Assembly (NCBI RefSeq): GCF_900107175.1
Contig: NZ_FNOZ01000016.1
Location: forward strand, 1 to 64,000
From: Modestobacter sp. DSM 44400
GTDB taxonomy: Bacteria; Actinomycetota; Actinomycetes; Mycobacteriales; Geodermatophilaceae
Length of the DNA stretch: 64,000 bases
Reading direction: 5' to 3'
The notes beneath the pieces are model-generated. The model had not been told where the DNA came from. It saw nothing but the letters and a program-made list of their open reading frames with translations, and searched no databases. Of the stretch, positions 33,408 to 42,133 are shown in pieces. A program made the position numbers and the translations under genes. How positions within the stretch are numbered: position 1 is the first letter of the stretch; the number at the start of each line of letters is the position of its first letter.

Positions 33408-35011
33408 CCACGGACACCACCCCGACCGCAGGTACCGGCGCCCCGGCGCGCCGGGGCCTGCGGTCGTCCGCGCGCCGGGGCGCCGGCGGCACGCTGCGGC
33501 GCTCTCCGGTGCTGCTCGCGCTCGCGGTGCTCGTCGCCGCCCTCGCGCTGCTGCCGCTGGGCTACATCGCCGGCTTCACCGTGGACGTCGGCTGGAGCGG
33601 CGTGCGCGAGCTGGTCTTCCGCCCCCGCGTCGGCGAACTGCTGTGGAACAGCACCCGGCTGGTCGTAGGCACCGTCGCCTGTTGCGTGGTGCTCGGGCTC
33701 GGGGCGGCCTGGCTCGTCGAGCGCTCCTCGGTCCCGGCCCGCCGCGTGTGGCACGTCCTGCTCGTCGCCCCGCTCGCCGTCCCCGCGTTCGTCAACAGCT
33801 ACGCCTGGATCTCCCTGCTCCCGGGGCTGGACACCTACGGCGGCGCGCTGCTGGTGGTGACCCTGTCCTACTTCCCGTTCATCTACCTGCCGGTCGCGGC
33901 GGCCTTCCGCGGGCTGGACCCGGCGCTCGAGGAGACCGCCCGCGGCCTCGGCCTGAGCGCCTGGGCGGTCTTCCGGCGGGTGCAGCTGCCGCAGTTGCGG
34001 GTGGCGGTCCTGGGCGGCAGCCTGCTGGTCGCCCTGCACCTGCTCGCCGAGTTCGGGGCGCTGCAGATGCTGCGCTTCCCGACGTTCACCACGGCGATCT
34101 ACGACCAGTACCGCGCCACCTTCAACGGTCCTGGTGCCACGATGCTCGCCGGCGTGCTGGTGCTCCTCTGCCTGGGGCTGCTGCTGGCCGAGCTGCGGCT
34201 GCGCGGGCGCGCCGCCTACGCCCGTTCCGGCCGCGGCGCGGCGCGCCCGCATCGGTCGGCGCCGCTCGGCCGGCTCACCGGGCCCGCGCTGCTGGGCCTG
34301 GGCCTGCTCGTGGGTCTCGCCGTGCTGGTGCCGCTGGCCAGCCTCACCTACTGGATGCTCACCGGCTCCTCCAGCGCGCTGCCCGTCGGCGAGCTGCTGT
34401 CCACCACCGGCACCACGCTGGGGCTCGCGGCGGGTGCGGCGGTGGTGACCACGGCGCTGGCGTTCCCCACCGGCTGGCTGGTGGTCCGCGCTCGCGGGCG
34501 GATCGCCACGCTGCTGGAGCGCTCTACCTACCTCGGCAGCGCGGTGCCGGGCATCGTGGTGGCCCTCGCCCTGGTCACGCTGAGCATCCGCGCGACCCCG
34601 TGGCTCTACCAGACGGTGCCGGTGCTGGTCGCCGCCTACGCGATCCTTTTCCTGCCCCTGGCGATCGTGAACGTCCGGTCGGCGGTCGAGCAGTCGCCGC
34701 GGATCTACGACGACGTGTCCGCTGCGCTGGGGTCCTCGGCGTTCGACCGGCTGCGCCGGGTGACGCTGCCGCTGCTCGCCCCGGGCCTGGGTGCCGGCGC
34801 CGCCCTGGTCTTCCTCGCCGTCGTCACCGAGCTGACGGCGACCCTCCTGCTCGCCCCCACCGGGACGACGACGCTGGCGACGGCCTTCTGGTCGGCGACC
34901 AGCGGCCTGGAGTACGGCGCCGCCGCCCCGTTCGCCGTCCTCATGGTGCTGCTGTCGGCACCGGCTACCGTGCTGCTCTCCCGCGACGCCCGACGAGGTC
35001 TGACCACATGA
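33404..35011 (+). CDS. Fe(III) ABC transporter permease, fused two-domain (SfuB/FbpB type)
   Basis: About 535 residues with two homologous six-helix halves. Each half has an EAA-type loop: ARGLGLSAWAVFRRVQLPQLR and SAALGSSAFDRLRRVTLPLLAPG. This is the fused FbpB layout. No ATG/GTG start lies near the expected N-terminus; the best candidate is CTG 33404, which overlaps the previous stop as CTGA and has AGGAAG ten bases upstream. The next standard start, GTG 33509, begins at the first helix. Its stop overlaps the ATPase start. Confidence 0.85.
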   Translation: MTTDTTPTAGTGAPARRGLRSSARRGAGGTLRRSPVLLALAVLVAALALLPLGYIAGFTVDVGWSGVRELVFRPRVGELLWNSTRLVVGTVACCVVLGLGAAWLVERSSVPARRVWHVLLVAPLAVPAFVNSYAWISLLPGLDTYGGALLVVTLSYFPFIYLPVAAAFRGLDPALEETARGLGLSAWAVFRRVQLPQLRVAVLGGSLLVALHLLAEFGALQMLRFPTFTTAIYDQYRATFNGPGATMLAGVLVLLCLGLLLAELRLRGRAAYARSGRGAARPHRSAPLGRLTGPALLGLGLLVGLAVLVPLASLTYWMLTGSSSALPVGELLSTTGTTLGLAAGAAVVTTALAFPTGWLVVRARGRIATLLERSTYLGSAVPGIVVALALVTLSIRATPWLYQTVPVLVAAYAILFLPLAIVNVRSAVEQSPRIYDDVSAALGSSAFDRLRRVTLPLLAPGLGAGAALVFLAVVTELTATLLLAPTGTTTLATAFWSATSGLEYGAAAPFAVLMVLLSAPATVLLSRDARRGLTT

Positions 35012-36135
35012 GCTCCCTGACCGTCTCCGAGGTCACCAAGTCCTTCGGCGCCACGCCCGTCCTCACCGGCATCGACCTGCACGTGCCCAACCGCAGCCTG
35101 ACGGCGCTGCTCGGGCCCTCCGGGTGCGGCAAGACGACCCTGCTCCGGCTGATCGCCGGCTTCGACGAGCCCGACACCGGGGCGATCGCCGTCGGCGACC
35201 GGACGGTGACCGGCGCCGGGCGCGGCGTGCCCGCCCGGCGGCGGGGGATCGGCTTCGTGCCCCAGGAGGGCGGGCTCTTCCCGCACCTGTCCGTGGCCGC
35301 GAACGTCACCTTCGGGCTGCCCCGGCGTGAGCGCCGCGACCCCGGGCGGGTGCGGGACCTGCTCGCGCTGGTCGGGCTGGACGCCGCGCTCGCCGAGCGG
35401 CACCCCCACCAGCTCTCCGGCGGGCAGCAGCAGCGGGTGGCCCTGGCGCGGGCGCTGGCTCCCCGGCCCTCGCTGGTGCTGCTCGACGAGCCGTTCTCCT
35501 CCCTCGACGCGGGGCTGCGCGAGGACACCCGCCAGGCCGTCGCCGAGGCGCTGTACGCCAGCGGGGCCACCGCCGTGCTCGTCACGCACGACCAGGCCGA
35601 GGCGCTGTCGATGGCCGATCAGGTGGCGGTCATGCGCGCCGGCCGGCTGGTGCAGCTCGCCGATCCGCAGACGCTCTACCGGCACCCGCTGGACCTCGAC
35701 GTCGCCACCTTCGTCGGGGACGCCGTCGTGCTGGACGCCGACGTCCGCGGCGGGCAGGCGCACTGCGAGCTCGGCGTGCTCCCGCTGGAGCGTCCCTGCC
35801 CCGAGGGCCCGAGCCGGATCCTGCTGCGGCCCGAACAACTGCAGCTCGGCGGGCGCACCGCGGCCCCGACCGGCACGATCGCCCGGGTGCACAGCGTCGA
35901 GTTCTACGGCCACGACGCCCGGGTGCTGCTCGACCTGCCGTCGGGGCTGCAGGTCACCGCGCGGCTGGACGGGTCCGTGCTGCCCGCCGACGGCGCGGAG
36001 GTCGCCGTCGCCGTCAGCGGAGCGGCGCTGGCCTTCCCGGCCCGCGCGGCCGGGCGGGATCAGGCCGGGCGGGATCAGGCCGGGCGGGATCAGGCCGGGC
36101 GGGATCAGGCCGGGCGGGATCAGGCGGTCGCGTAG
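35008..36135 (+). CDS. Fe(III) ABC transporter ATP-binding protein (FbpC type)
   Basis: 375 residues. Walker A GPSGCGKT, Q-loop PQEGGLFPHLSV, signature LSGGQQQR, Walker B LVLLDEP, switch VTHDQ; the C-terminal TOBE-like domain spans ILLRPEQLQL through VAVSG. It powers the preceding permease. The extreme C-terminus consists of five AGRDQ repeats encoded by a 15-bp tandem array. The coding end overlaps the convergent epimerase remnant by 16 bp. Confidence 0.9.
   Translation: MSSLTVSEVTKSFGATPVLTGIDLHVPNRSLTALLGPSGCGKTTLLRLIAGFDEPDTGAIAVGDRTVTGAGRGVPARRRGIGFVPQEGGLFPHLSVAANVTFGLPRRERRDPGRVRDLLALVGLDAALAERHPHQLSGGQQQRVALARALAPRPSLVLLDEPFSSLDAGLREDTRQAVAEALYASGATAVLVTHDQAEALSMADQVAVMRAGRLVQLADPQTLYRHPLDLDVATFVGDAVVLDADVRGGQAHCELGVLPLERPCPEGPSRILLRPEQLQLGGRTAAPTGTIARVHSVEFYGHDARVLLDLPSGLQVTARLDGSVLPADGAEVAVAVSGAALAFPARAAGRDQAGRDQAGRDQAGRDQAGRDQAVA
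36049..36123 (+). repeat. VNTR, 5 x 15 bp, at the end of the iron ATPase gene
   Basis: Five identical copies of GCCGGGCGGGATCAG keep the frame and encode (AGRDQ)5 before the final residues AVA. The perfect copies suggest recent expansion, and copy number is likely to vary between strains. Confidence 0.95.
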
Positions 36136-36914
36136 GACCCGGAGCTCAGCTCCTCCAGCAGCGACGGGCCGGTCGGCGCCCAGCCGAGCTCGCTGCGGGC
36201 CTTCGCGCCGGTGGCCTGCTGGTCCAGGTCGAACGCCCCGGCCAGCGGGCCCAGCCGGGCCTCGGTGTCCTCGTTCGGCGAGCCGACCACCCGGCAGTCG
36301 CGGCCCGTGCCGCGGCTGCCGGCCCCGCCGATCTCGCGCACCGTCGGGTTCTGGCCGTTCACGCCCAGGTAGTAGGAGCCGGATTCGGCCGAGGCGAGGG
36401 CCAGGGCGTAGAGCCGCCCCAGGTCGTCTGCGTAGACGGTGGTCCAGTGCTGGTCGCCGCTGCCGGGCAGCACGAGCGCGCCGTCGGCGTCGCGGGGTCC
36501 GTCCGGCACCATGGTCGGCAGGCCCCCCGCGCGTCCCTCGACGATGCCGGGGCGAGCACGACCGACCGACCGGACGCCGTCGCCGGCCGCCGCGCGCACC
36601 CGGGCGTCCAGCGGCAATCGCCAGGCGGTGAGCTGCGGCGGGTCGAACGGTTGTGGTCTCGTCGACCGTGCCGGCGCCGTGCACCCAGACGCCGCTGGTG
36701 CACGTACGGCTTGCCGGTGCCGGCCAGGGCGCCGAGCACGGCGCCGAGCAGCCCGCGGTCGAGCTCCCCTTCCGTGCCGTCCGCGGCCGCGGCGGCGGCC
36801 TGCAGCGCGGCGGCCGAGGCGTCACTACAGGCGAGGGCGGTGACGGTCGGCCAGCAGGGCGGAGAGGACCGAGGAACCCACGAGACTGGTGTCACCGGTG
36901 AGGAAGACGTCCAT
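36120..36914 (-). pseudogene. NAD-dependent epimerase/dehydratase, multiply frameshifted
   Basis: Starting at 36914 the sequence reads MDVFLTGDTSLVGSSVLSALL, an extended-SDR start, then hits a stop. The homologous sequence continues in other frames: SDASAAALQAAAAAADGTEG, then GVWVHGAGTVDETT, then ADDLGRLYALALASAESGSYYLGVNGQ to the C-terminus ending at 36120. At least three frame changes are needed, and a central block normally found before the YVHTSG-type segment seems missing. This is a clear pseudogene. Confidence 0.8.
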
Positions 36915-36957
36915 GTCCGCCTCAAGGTCCCGGGGACGCCGGGTTCTCCTGCGCGGC

Positions 36958-37242
36958 TCAGCGGCGGACCAGCTTGCCCACCGCCATGACCCTGCTGAGC
37001 AGCGCCTCCATCGGGTGGCGCTCCGGCGGCCCCACGGTCGCCGGCCAGTCGGGCACCAGGTCGGGATCGGCGCCGATGGTGGTGGCTGCCTCCTCGGTCA
37101 CGGCGGTGGCGCGGTTGTGCAGCCGGTCGCGGACGTCGTCGGGCGAGTAGGCCCGCCGATGCCGTTCGTGCCGGACCAGGACGGCGCTGGTCGCAGCAAC
37201 TCCTGCGAGACCGGCGACTCCGAGCAGCTTCCAGGGGCGCAT
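36958..37242 (-). CDS. Small single-helix membrane protein (94 aa, hypothetical)
   Basis: ATG 37242 gives MRPWKLLGVAGLAGVAATSAVL, one N-terminal membrane helix, then a basic stretch RHERHRRAYSPDDVRDRL and a soluble tail. No known domain was recognised. It is divergent from the next gene, with only 18 bp between starts, so the two promoters must overlap the opposite gene or be leaderless. Confidence 0.55.
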   Translation of the reverse strand: MRPWKLLGVAGLAGVAATSAVLVRHERHRRAYSPDDVRDRLHNRATAVTEEAATTIGADPDLVPDWPATVGPPERHPMEALLSRVMAVGKLVRR

Positions 37243-37248
37243 GTCGCC

Positions 37249-37254
37249 TACGGT
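37249..37254 (+). promoter_or_regulatory. Possible -10 element for a leaderless transcript
   Basis: TACGGT (TANNNT type) ends seven bases before GTG 37261 and no ribosome site is seen. This spacing fits leaderless mRNAs, which are common in actinobacteria. Confidence 0.35.
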
Positions 37255-37260
37255 ATCGGC

Positions 37261-37923
37261 GTGGCAGACATCACATACCGATCCGGCACGGCCGACGTCC
37301 GGGCGCTGTCGCTCGACGAGGCCGTCGAGCTGACCCGCACCGGCGACATCTGGGTGTTCCGCGGCGCCTCCCTCGCCGACCGGGCGATCCAGACGCTGAC
37401 CAACGCCCCGGTGAACCACGTCGGCATGGCCGTCGTGATCGACGACCTGCCGCCGCTGCTCTGGCACGCCGAGCTGGGCCACGGCCTGCCCGACGCCTGG
37501 TCCGGGCGGCACCAGCGCGGGGTGCAGCTGCACGACCTGCACGACGCCGCCTGCGTGTGGCGCAACCGGTACGGCCAGCGGCCGTGGTTGCGGCAGTTGG
37601 TCGGCCCGGCCGACGACGGCGGTATCACCCGGGAGATGGAGGACGCCGTCCTGTGCACCGTCGCCCGGCTGGACGGCAAGCCGTTCCCCACCACCCGGGG
37701 GCTGGCCCGGGGCTGGCTGAACGGCCGGCTGCGGCGGCACGCCACCAATGACACGGTCTTCTGCGCGGAGCTGGTCGCCGCCACCTACCTGGAGATGGGG
37801 TTGCTGCCGGCGAAGCGGCCGGTCAGCTCCTACGACCCGGGCAGCTTCTGGTCCGGTGACCGGCTGGACCTGGTGGATGCGAAACTCGGCGCCGAGGTGG
37901 CGGTCGACGTCCCGATCGTCTGA
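37261..37923 (+). CDS. Permuted papain-like (YiiX/DUF830-type) hydrolase candidate
   Basis: 220 residues from GTG 37261. VFRGASLADRAIQTLTNAPVNHVGMAVV..LLWHAELGHG supplies His residues near the start and NDTVFCAELVAATYLEMGLL supplies a Cys near the end. That His-before-Cys order fits permuted NlpC/P60-like enzymes of the YiiX/DUF830 group, which cleave amide or thioester bonds. No signal peptide. The catalytic assignment is inferred from motif order only. Confidence 0.6.
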   Translation: MADITYRSGTADVRALSLDEAVELTRTGDIWVFRGASLADRAIQTLTNAPVNHVGMAVVIDDLPPLLWHAELGHGLPDAWSGRHQRGVQLHDLHDAACVWRNRYGQRPWLRQLVGPADDGGITREMEDAVLCTVARLDGKPFPTTRGLARGWLNGRLRRHATNDTVFCAELVAATYLEMGLLPAKRPVSSYDPGSFWSGDRLDLVDAKLGAEVAVDVPIV

Positions 37924-37932
37924 GCGGGCGGC

Positions 37933-38685
37933 TCAGCCCGCGCCCCCGGCGCCCACCTCGGAGGGATCGGCCCGGCCGCTGACGACGTCGGCGGCCAGGT
38001 CGTCCACCGTGCGGCCGGTCGCATAGGCGTGCGCGCGCAGCACGGCCAGCGCCTCCGTTGCGGCGAGGTCCAGTGCCAGGCTGGTGAGCCCCATCGCCTC
38101 CCAGACCCGCGCCCGACCGGTGGCGAGCGGGCTGGAAAGCCAGTCCGGCCCGTGGCCGCCGACCTCGGAGGACCACACCGCGGCCTCGGCGAGCGCCGCG
38201 GTGACCAGGTCGCCGACGCCCACGGCGGCGAGGACGTCGAGGGCCGCGACGGCCGCGGGGTCCTCGAAGTACAGGTCGATGGCGCCCCCGCCGGCCAGGC
38301 CGCGCCGCAGGGGCAGCGCCACGATGCCCCGGTAGGGGGTCTGCCCGACCAGCAGGTCGTGGAAGGCCGGCCAGCGCCGGAGCATGTCCTCCTCCACCAC
38401 GAACACCGGCTGCTGGGTGTGGTTCGCCCGCAGACACGGTCCGGCACCCACGGTGAACTGCAGCCGTTCGGCGAGCTCGGACTCGGGGCCGCTGGCCCCC
38501 AGCGGCACGTGCCGGTCCGGCGAGGTGAGCGCGCTGATCCCCGCGCCGTCCGCCGGCAGCACCTCGGCCGCGGCACGGCTCAGCCGCACCGGCAGCAGGG
38601 CGGGATCGGCCGGCGGGGCGTCCTGCGCGTCCTGAAGCGCCAGCGCGGCGGCGAAGCGCTCGGCCAGGGACGTCCCGCAGGTCAT
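37933..38685 (-). CDS. GAF and ANTAR domain-containing protein
   Basis: 250 residues. A GAF-like sensor spans about 20-165 (ALTSPDRHVPLGASGPE, FTVGAGPCLRANHTQQPVFV, IVALPLRRG). The C-terminal ANTAR helices follow: RARVWEAMGLTSLALDLAATEALAVLRAHAYATGRTVDDLAADVVSG. ANTAR domains bind two-hairpin RNA and cause antitermination; GAF-ANTAR proteins are very common in Geodermatophilaceae and other actinobacteria. The ligand and target RNA are unknown. Confidence 0.85.
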   Translation of the reverse strand: MTCGTSLAERFAAALALQDAQDAPPADPALLPVRLSRAAAEVLPADGAGISALTSPDRHVPLGASGPESELAERLQFTVGAGPCLRANHTQQPVFVVEEDMLRRWPAFHDLLVGQTPYRGIVALPLRRGLAGGGAIDLYFEDPAAVAALDVLAAVGVGDLVTAALAEAAVWSSEVGGHGPDWLSSPLATGRARVWEAMGLTSLALDLAATEALAVLRAHAYATGRTVDDLAADVVSGRADPSEVGAGGAG

Positions 38686-38713
38686 GCGGCTGCCATGCCC
38701 CCGCGCGCCCGGC

Positions 38714-41700
38714 TCAACCCACCTCCGCCGGCTGCTCCTGCCTGCCCAGCCGCAGCACGCTGTCCTCCGCCCCGGCCAGGTCGGGGTCGTGCGTCACGCA
38801 GACCACCAGCCGGCCGGCGAGTGCGCGGCGCACGTCGGCCACGAGCGCCCGCGCGGCGGGCGGGTCCAGGTGAGCGGTGGGCTCGTCGAGCAGCACCACG
38901 TCCCGGTCGGCCAGCAGGGCGCGGGCGACGGCCAGCCGGCGGCGCTCCCCACCGGACAGTGACGTCCCGCCGGCGCCGACCGGGGTGTCCAGCCCGGCGG
39001 GCAGGGCGTCGAGCAGCGGGCCGAGTCCGGCGGCGGTCAGCGCGCCACGCATCGCCGGTTCGCCGGCCGGGCCGGCGAGCTCGCCGCGGGGGCGGGCGAG
39101 CGCCAGGTTGGCCCGCAGGGTCGCATCGAAGACGTGCGCGTCCTGCGGGCACCACGCCATCGCGGCCCGGACGTCGTCGCCGGTCAGCGCCGCGGCCGAG
39201 ACCGGGCGCCGGCCGTCGCCCAGCACGTAGTCCCCGGCGGTGGGCCGCAGCGCTGCCATCAGCACGCTGAGCAGCGTCGACTTCCCGGAGCCGGACGGGC
39301 CGGTGACGACCACCCAGCCGCGCCCGGCCGCGGCGTTGAGGTCCAGCCCGGTCAGCACGGCGGGGCGGCCCGGCCAGCCCGCGGTCAGCTGTTCGGTGGC
39401 CAGCTCCCGCACCGGGGCGGGAGCGGTCCGGCGGTCGGCCGGCGCCGGGTCGCTGGCGACCGGTTCGGCGAGCACCGCCTCGACCCGGCTGCGCGCGTCC
39501 CGCCAGGCCGAGCGGTTCCGCCGGGCGGCACCCAGGGCGGTCAGCGGCTCCAGCAGCGCGAGTGGCGCCAGGGCCAGCACGGCCGCGGCCGGCGCGGACA
39601 GCTCCCCGCCGCGCACGGCGGCGGCGCCGGCGGTCAGCGCCAGGACGGCGGCCACTCCGGTGGCCAGCACGGCCAGCGCGTCCCCGACGGCGGTGGCGAC
39701 CGCTCCGGCCTGCGCCGCCCGTCCCTGCTGACGGCCCAGCTCGTCGAGCCGGGCGACCTCCGCGGCTGCCAGGCCGTGGGCCCGCAGGTCGGCGGCGGCC
39801 TCCAGCGCGGCGCTGGCCTCCCGCAGAGTTCCCGTCTGCAGCTCGGCGGCCGATCGGGACACTCCCCGGTCGGCGGCCCGGTGCACGCCCAGCACGGCGA
39901 GCACGGCGAGCAGCAGAACTCCGCCGGCCAGGGCACCGGCCAGCGGGTCCAGGACGGTGAGCACCGCCGCCGTCCCGGTCAGCACGAGCGCCGATACCAG
40001 CGGCGGGGAAACCACCCGCACCGACAGGTCCTGAAGGATACCGACGTCGCCGACCAGCCGGGCCAGGGCGCGTCCCGGTGTCCGGTCGGCCGCGGGGCCC
40101 TGGGCGACCAGCGCCGACCACAGCCGCAGCCGGGTGCGCTCGGCCAGCTGCAGGGCGGCGTCGTGCCCGGCCAGCCGGTCCAGCCAGCGCAGCAGCGCAC
40201 GGGCCAGCGCGGAGGCCCGGACGCCGACGATCGCAACCATCAGGGTCAGCATCGCCGGCTGCTCGGCGGCCCGGACGATCAGCCAGCCGGAGACGGCGCT
40301 CAGCGCGATGCCCGCCGCGCTGGAAGCCGCGCCGGCGAGCACCGAGCGGGCGATCGCCCGGCGCGGCCAGCTCAGCTCGGCCCCCACGCCGTCCCCGCCG
40401 GCCGTCGTGGCTGCGCCCCCCTCCGCCTTTGCAGCGGGAATGGCGGTCGCTGCGCTCGCCATTCCCCCTGGAAAGGCGGGCTCGGGGGTCACCTTTCCAG
40501 CGGTAATGGCGGGGAGGGTGACGGTGCGGTCGGCGAGGGCGGCCAGCGCGGGCTCGTGGGTGACCAGCACGGTGCACAGCGAGCCGCGGAGCCAGTGCAG
40601 CAGCTCGGCGACCTGCGCGGTCGCAGCGGCGTCCAGCGAGGCGGTCGGCTCGTCCAGCAGCAGCACCCGGGCGCCGCGCTGCACCCGGACCAGCGCCCGG
40701 GCCAGCGCCACCCGCTGCAGCTCACCGGGGGAGAGGGTGCGGCAGGCGCGGTCGGCCAGGTGCTCGCCGCCCACCCAGGACAGCGCGGTGGCCACCAGCT
40801 CGGCGGGGTGCCCGCCGCCCGCGGCGTGCCGGTGCAGCTCGTCGGCGACGGTGTCGCCGACCGTGCGGGGGAACTGGGGGACGACGGCGGCGTCCTCGGG
40901 CCGCAGCACCGTGCCGGCGACCTGCGCCGAGGCGCCGTCGAGCAACTGCCCGGCCAGGACGGCGAGCACCGTGGACTTTCCGGACCCGCTGGGCCCCCGC
41001 AGCGCGACCAGCTCGCCCGGGGCGACGGTCAGGTCGAGGCCGGCGACCGCCGGCGCGGCCCGGCCGGGAAAGCGGACAGTCAGGCCGATGACGGTGATGC
41101 CGCGCAGCATCCCGACGGCGGGGGCGGTAACCACCGGGCGGACGCGCGGGGTGGCGAGCACGCGGCGCGCGGCGGCGGCGGCCTCGGTGGCGTCCTCGGC
41201 CGCGTGGTGTGCCGCGCCGAGCGCCCGCAGCGGGGCGAACGCCTCGGGGGCCAGCAGCAGCGCGAGCAGTCCGACGTCCAGGGGCATGCTGCCGTGCACC
41301 AGCCGGACGCCGACGGTGACCGCGACCAACGCCACCGACAGGGTGGCCAGCACCTCGAGCACGAGCGCGGAGAGGAACGCGACCCGCAGCGTGGCCAGCG
41401 TGCGGCGACGGGCGTCCCGGCCGAGCTCGGTCAGCGCGGTCAGCTGGTCGGCCGCGCGGCTCAGCCCGACCAGCACCGGCAGGCCGCGCACCAGCTCGGC
41501 GACGTGCCTGGCGATCCGGTCCAGCGCGCGGGCGGCGGCGGTCGTGGCGTCGCGGGTGTGCAGTCCGACCAGGGCCATGAACACCGGGACCAGCGGCAGG
41601 GTGACGGCCACGAGCAGGGCGGAGAGCCAGTCGGTGATCCCCAGCACGATCAGCAGCACGGGCGGGACGACGGCGGTCTGCGCGAGCGCGGGCAGGTAGG

Positions 41701-42133
41701 TCGCCAGCGCCGGGCCGAGGTCGTGCAGCCGGGTGGTGGCCAGCACCGCGGCCGGCCCCTTCCCGCCGGCGGCGTCGACCGCCTCGCCCTCGCCGTCCAG
41801 CAGCCGGGTGAGCAGCTTCTGTCGCAGGGCGTCCTCTGCGCGGCGGGCGTCCCGGGCGGCGAGCACCGCCCCCAGCCCGCTACCCGCGGCCCGGACCGCC
41901 GCGCCCAGCACGGCCACCGCCAGCGCCGTCCCGGGGACGACGCCGTCCGTCACATCGGCGACCGCGCGGGCCAGCCCGGCGGCGAGCAGCACCATCCCGG
42001 CGGTCTGCACCAGCGCGGCGACCGCGGCGCGGACCAGCGCGCCGGGCAGCCCGGGCACGCCGGCCAGCGCGCCCAGCGGCCCCCGGCCTGCCTCAGGGCG
42101 GCCATTGTGGCCACTTCGGCCGGAGGGGGTCAT
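38714..42133 (-). CDS. cydDC: CydD-CydC fusion, ABC transporter for cytochrome bd assembly
   Basis: 1139 residues. First half (CydD-like): membrane domain, Walker A GPSGSGKS, signature LSPGELQR, Walker B VLLLDEPT. Then a linker, followed by the second half (CydC-like): membrane domain from ARSVLAGAASSAAGIALSAVSGW, Walker A GPSGSGKS, signature LSGGERRR, Walker B VVLLDEPT. The first signature has LSPGE in place of LSGGE. CydDC moves glutathione/cysteine or haem-related reductant and is needed to build cytochrome bd. It overlaps the cydB stop (ATGA). The linker coding region contains palindromic repeats (40423-40512). Confidence 0.9.
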   Translation of the reverse strand: MTPSGRSGHNGRPEAGRGPLGALAGVPGLPGALVRAAVAALVQTAGMVLLAAGLARAVADVTDGVVPGTALAVAVLGAAVRAAGSGLGAVLAARDARRAEDALRQKLLTRLLDGEGEAVDAAGGKGPAAVLATTRLHDLGPALATYLPALAQTAVVPPVLLIVLGITDWLSALLVAVTLPLVPVFMALVGLHTRDATTAAARALDRIARHVAELVRGLPVLVGLSRAADQLTALTELGRDARRRTLATLRVAFLSALVLEVLATLSVALVAVTVGVRLVHGSMPLDVGLLALLLAPEAFAPLRALGAAHHAAEDATEAAAAARRVLATPRVRPVVTAPAVGMLRGITVIGLTVRFPGRAAPAVAGLDLTVAPGELVALRGPSGSGKSTVLAVLAGQLLDGASAQVAGTVLRPEDAAVVPQFPRTVGDTVADELHRHAAGGGHPAELVATALSWVGGEHLADRACRTLSPGELQRVALARALVRVQRGARVLLLDEPTASLDAAATAQVAELLHWLRGSLCTVLVTHEPALAALADRTVTLPAITAGKVTPEPAFPGGMASAATAIPAAKAEGGAATTAGGDGVGAELSWPRRAIARSVLAGAASSAAGIALSAVSGWLIVRAAEQPAMLTLMVAIVGVRASALARALLRWLDRLAGHDAALQLAERTRLRLWSALVAQGPAADRTPGRALARLVGDVGILQDLSVRVVSPPLVSALVLTGTAAVLTVLDPLAGALAGGVLLLAVLAVLGVHRAADRGVSRSAAELQTGTLREASAALEAAADLRAHGLAAAEVARLDELGRQQGRAAQAGAVATAVGDALAVLATGVAAVLALTAGAAAVRGGELSAPAAAVLALAPLALLEPLTALGAARRNRSAWRDARSRVEAVLAEPVASDPAPADRRTAPAPVRELATEQLTAGWPGRPAVLTGLDLNAAAGRGWVVVTGPSGSGKSTLLSVLMAALRPTAGDYVLGDGRRPVSAAALTGDDVRAAMAWCPQDAHVFDATLRANLALARPRGELAGPAGEPAMRGALTAAGLGPLLDALPAGLDTPVGAGGTSLSGGERRRLAVARALLADRDVVLLDEPTAHLDPPAARALVADVRRALAGRLVVCVTHDPDLAGAEDSVLRLGRQEQPAEVG
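40423..40512. repeat. Palindromic repeat cluster inside the cydDC linker
   Basis: Arms at 40423-40445 and 40457-40479 are 23 bp and pair at 21 positions around an 11-base loop. A third arm copy lies at 40492-40512 (19 of 21 matching the first). The consensus is CCTTTSCAGSGGKAATGGCG. The cluster is in frame and encodes low-complexity linker residues (AITAGKVTPEPAFPGG, then AAKAEGGA). It looks like an inserted REP-like element. Confidence 0.85.
42101..42121. repeat. Third copy of the GCC-N4-TGGCCA-N4-GGCC element
   Basis: GCCATTGTGGCCACTTCGGC plus C fits the 21-bp core seen twice at the eutB/eutC junction. Here it lies a few codons inside the start of cydDC and encodes part of GRSGHNGR. Confidence 0.6.

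Noticed and set aside
36120-36617. Intact small epimerase-like gene
   Set aside because: It lacks the Rossmann N-terminus; the missing parts are found upstream in other frames, so it is a fragment of a pseudogene.
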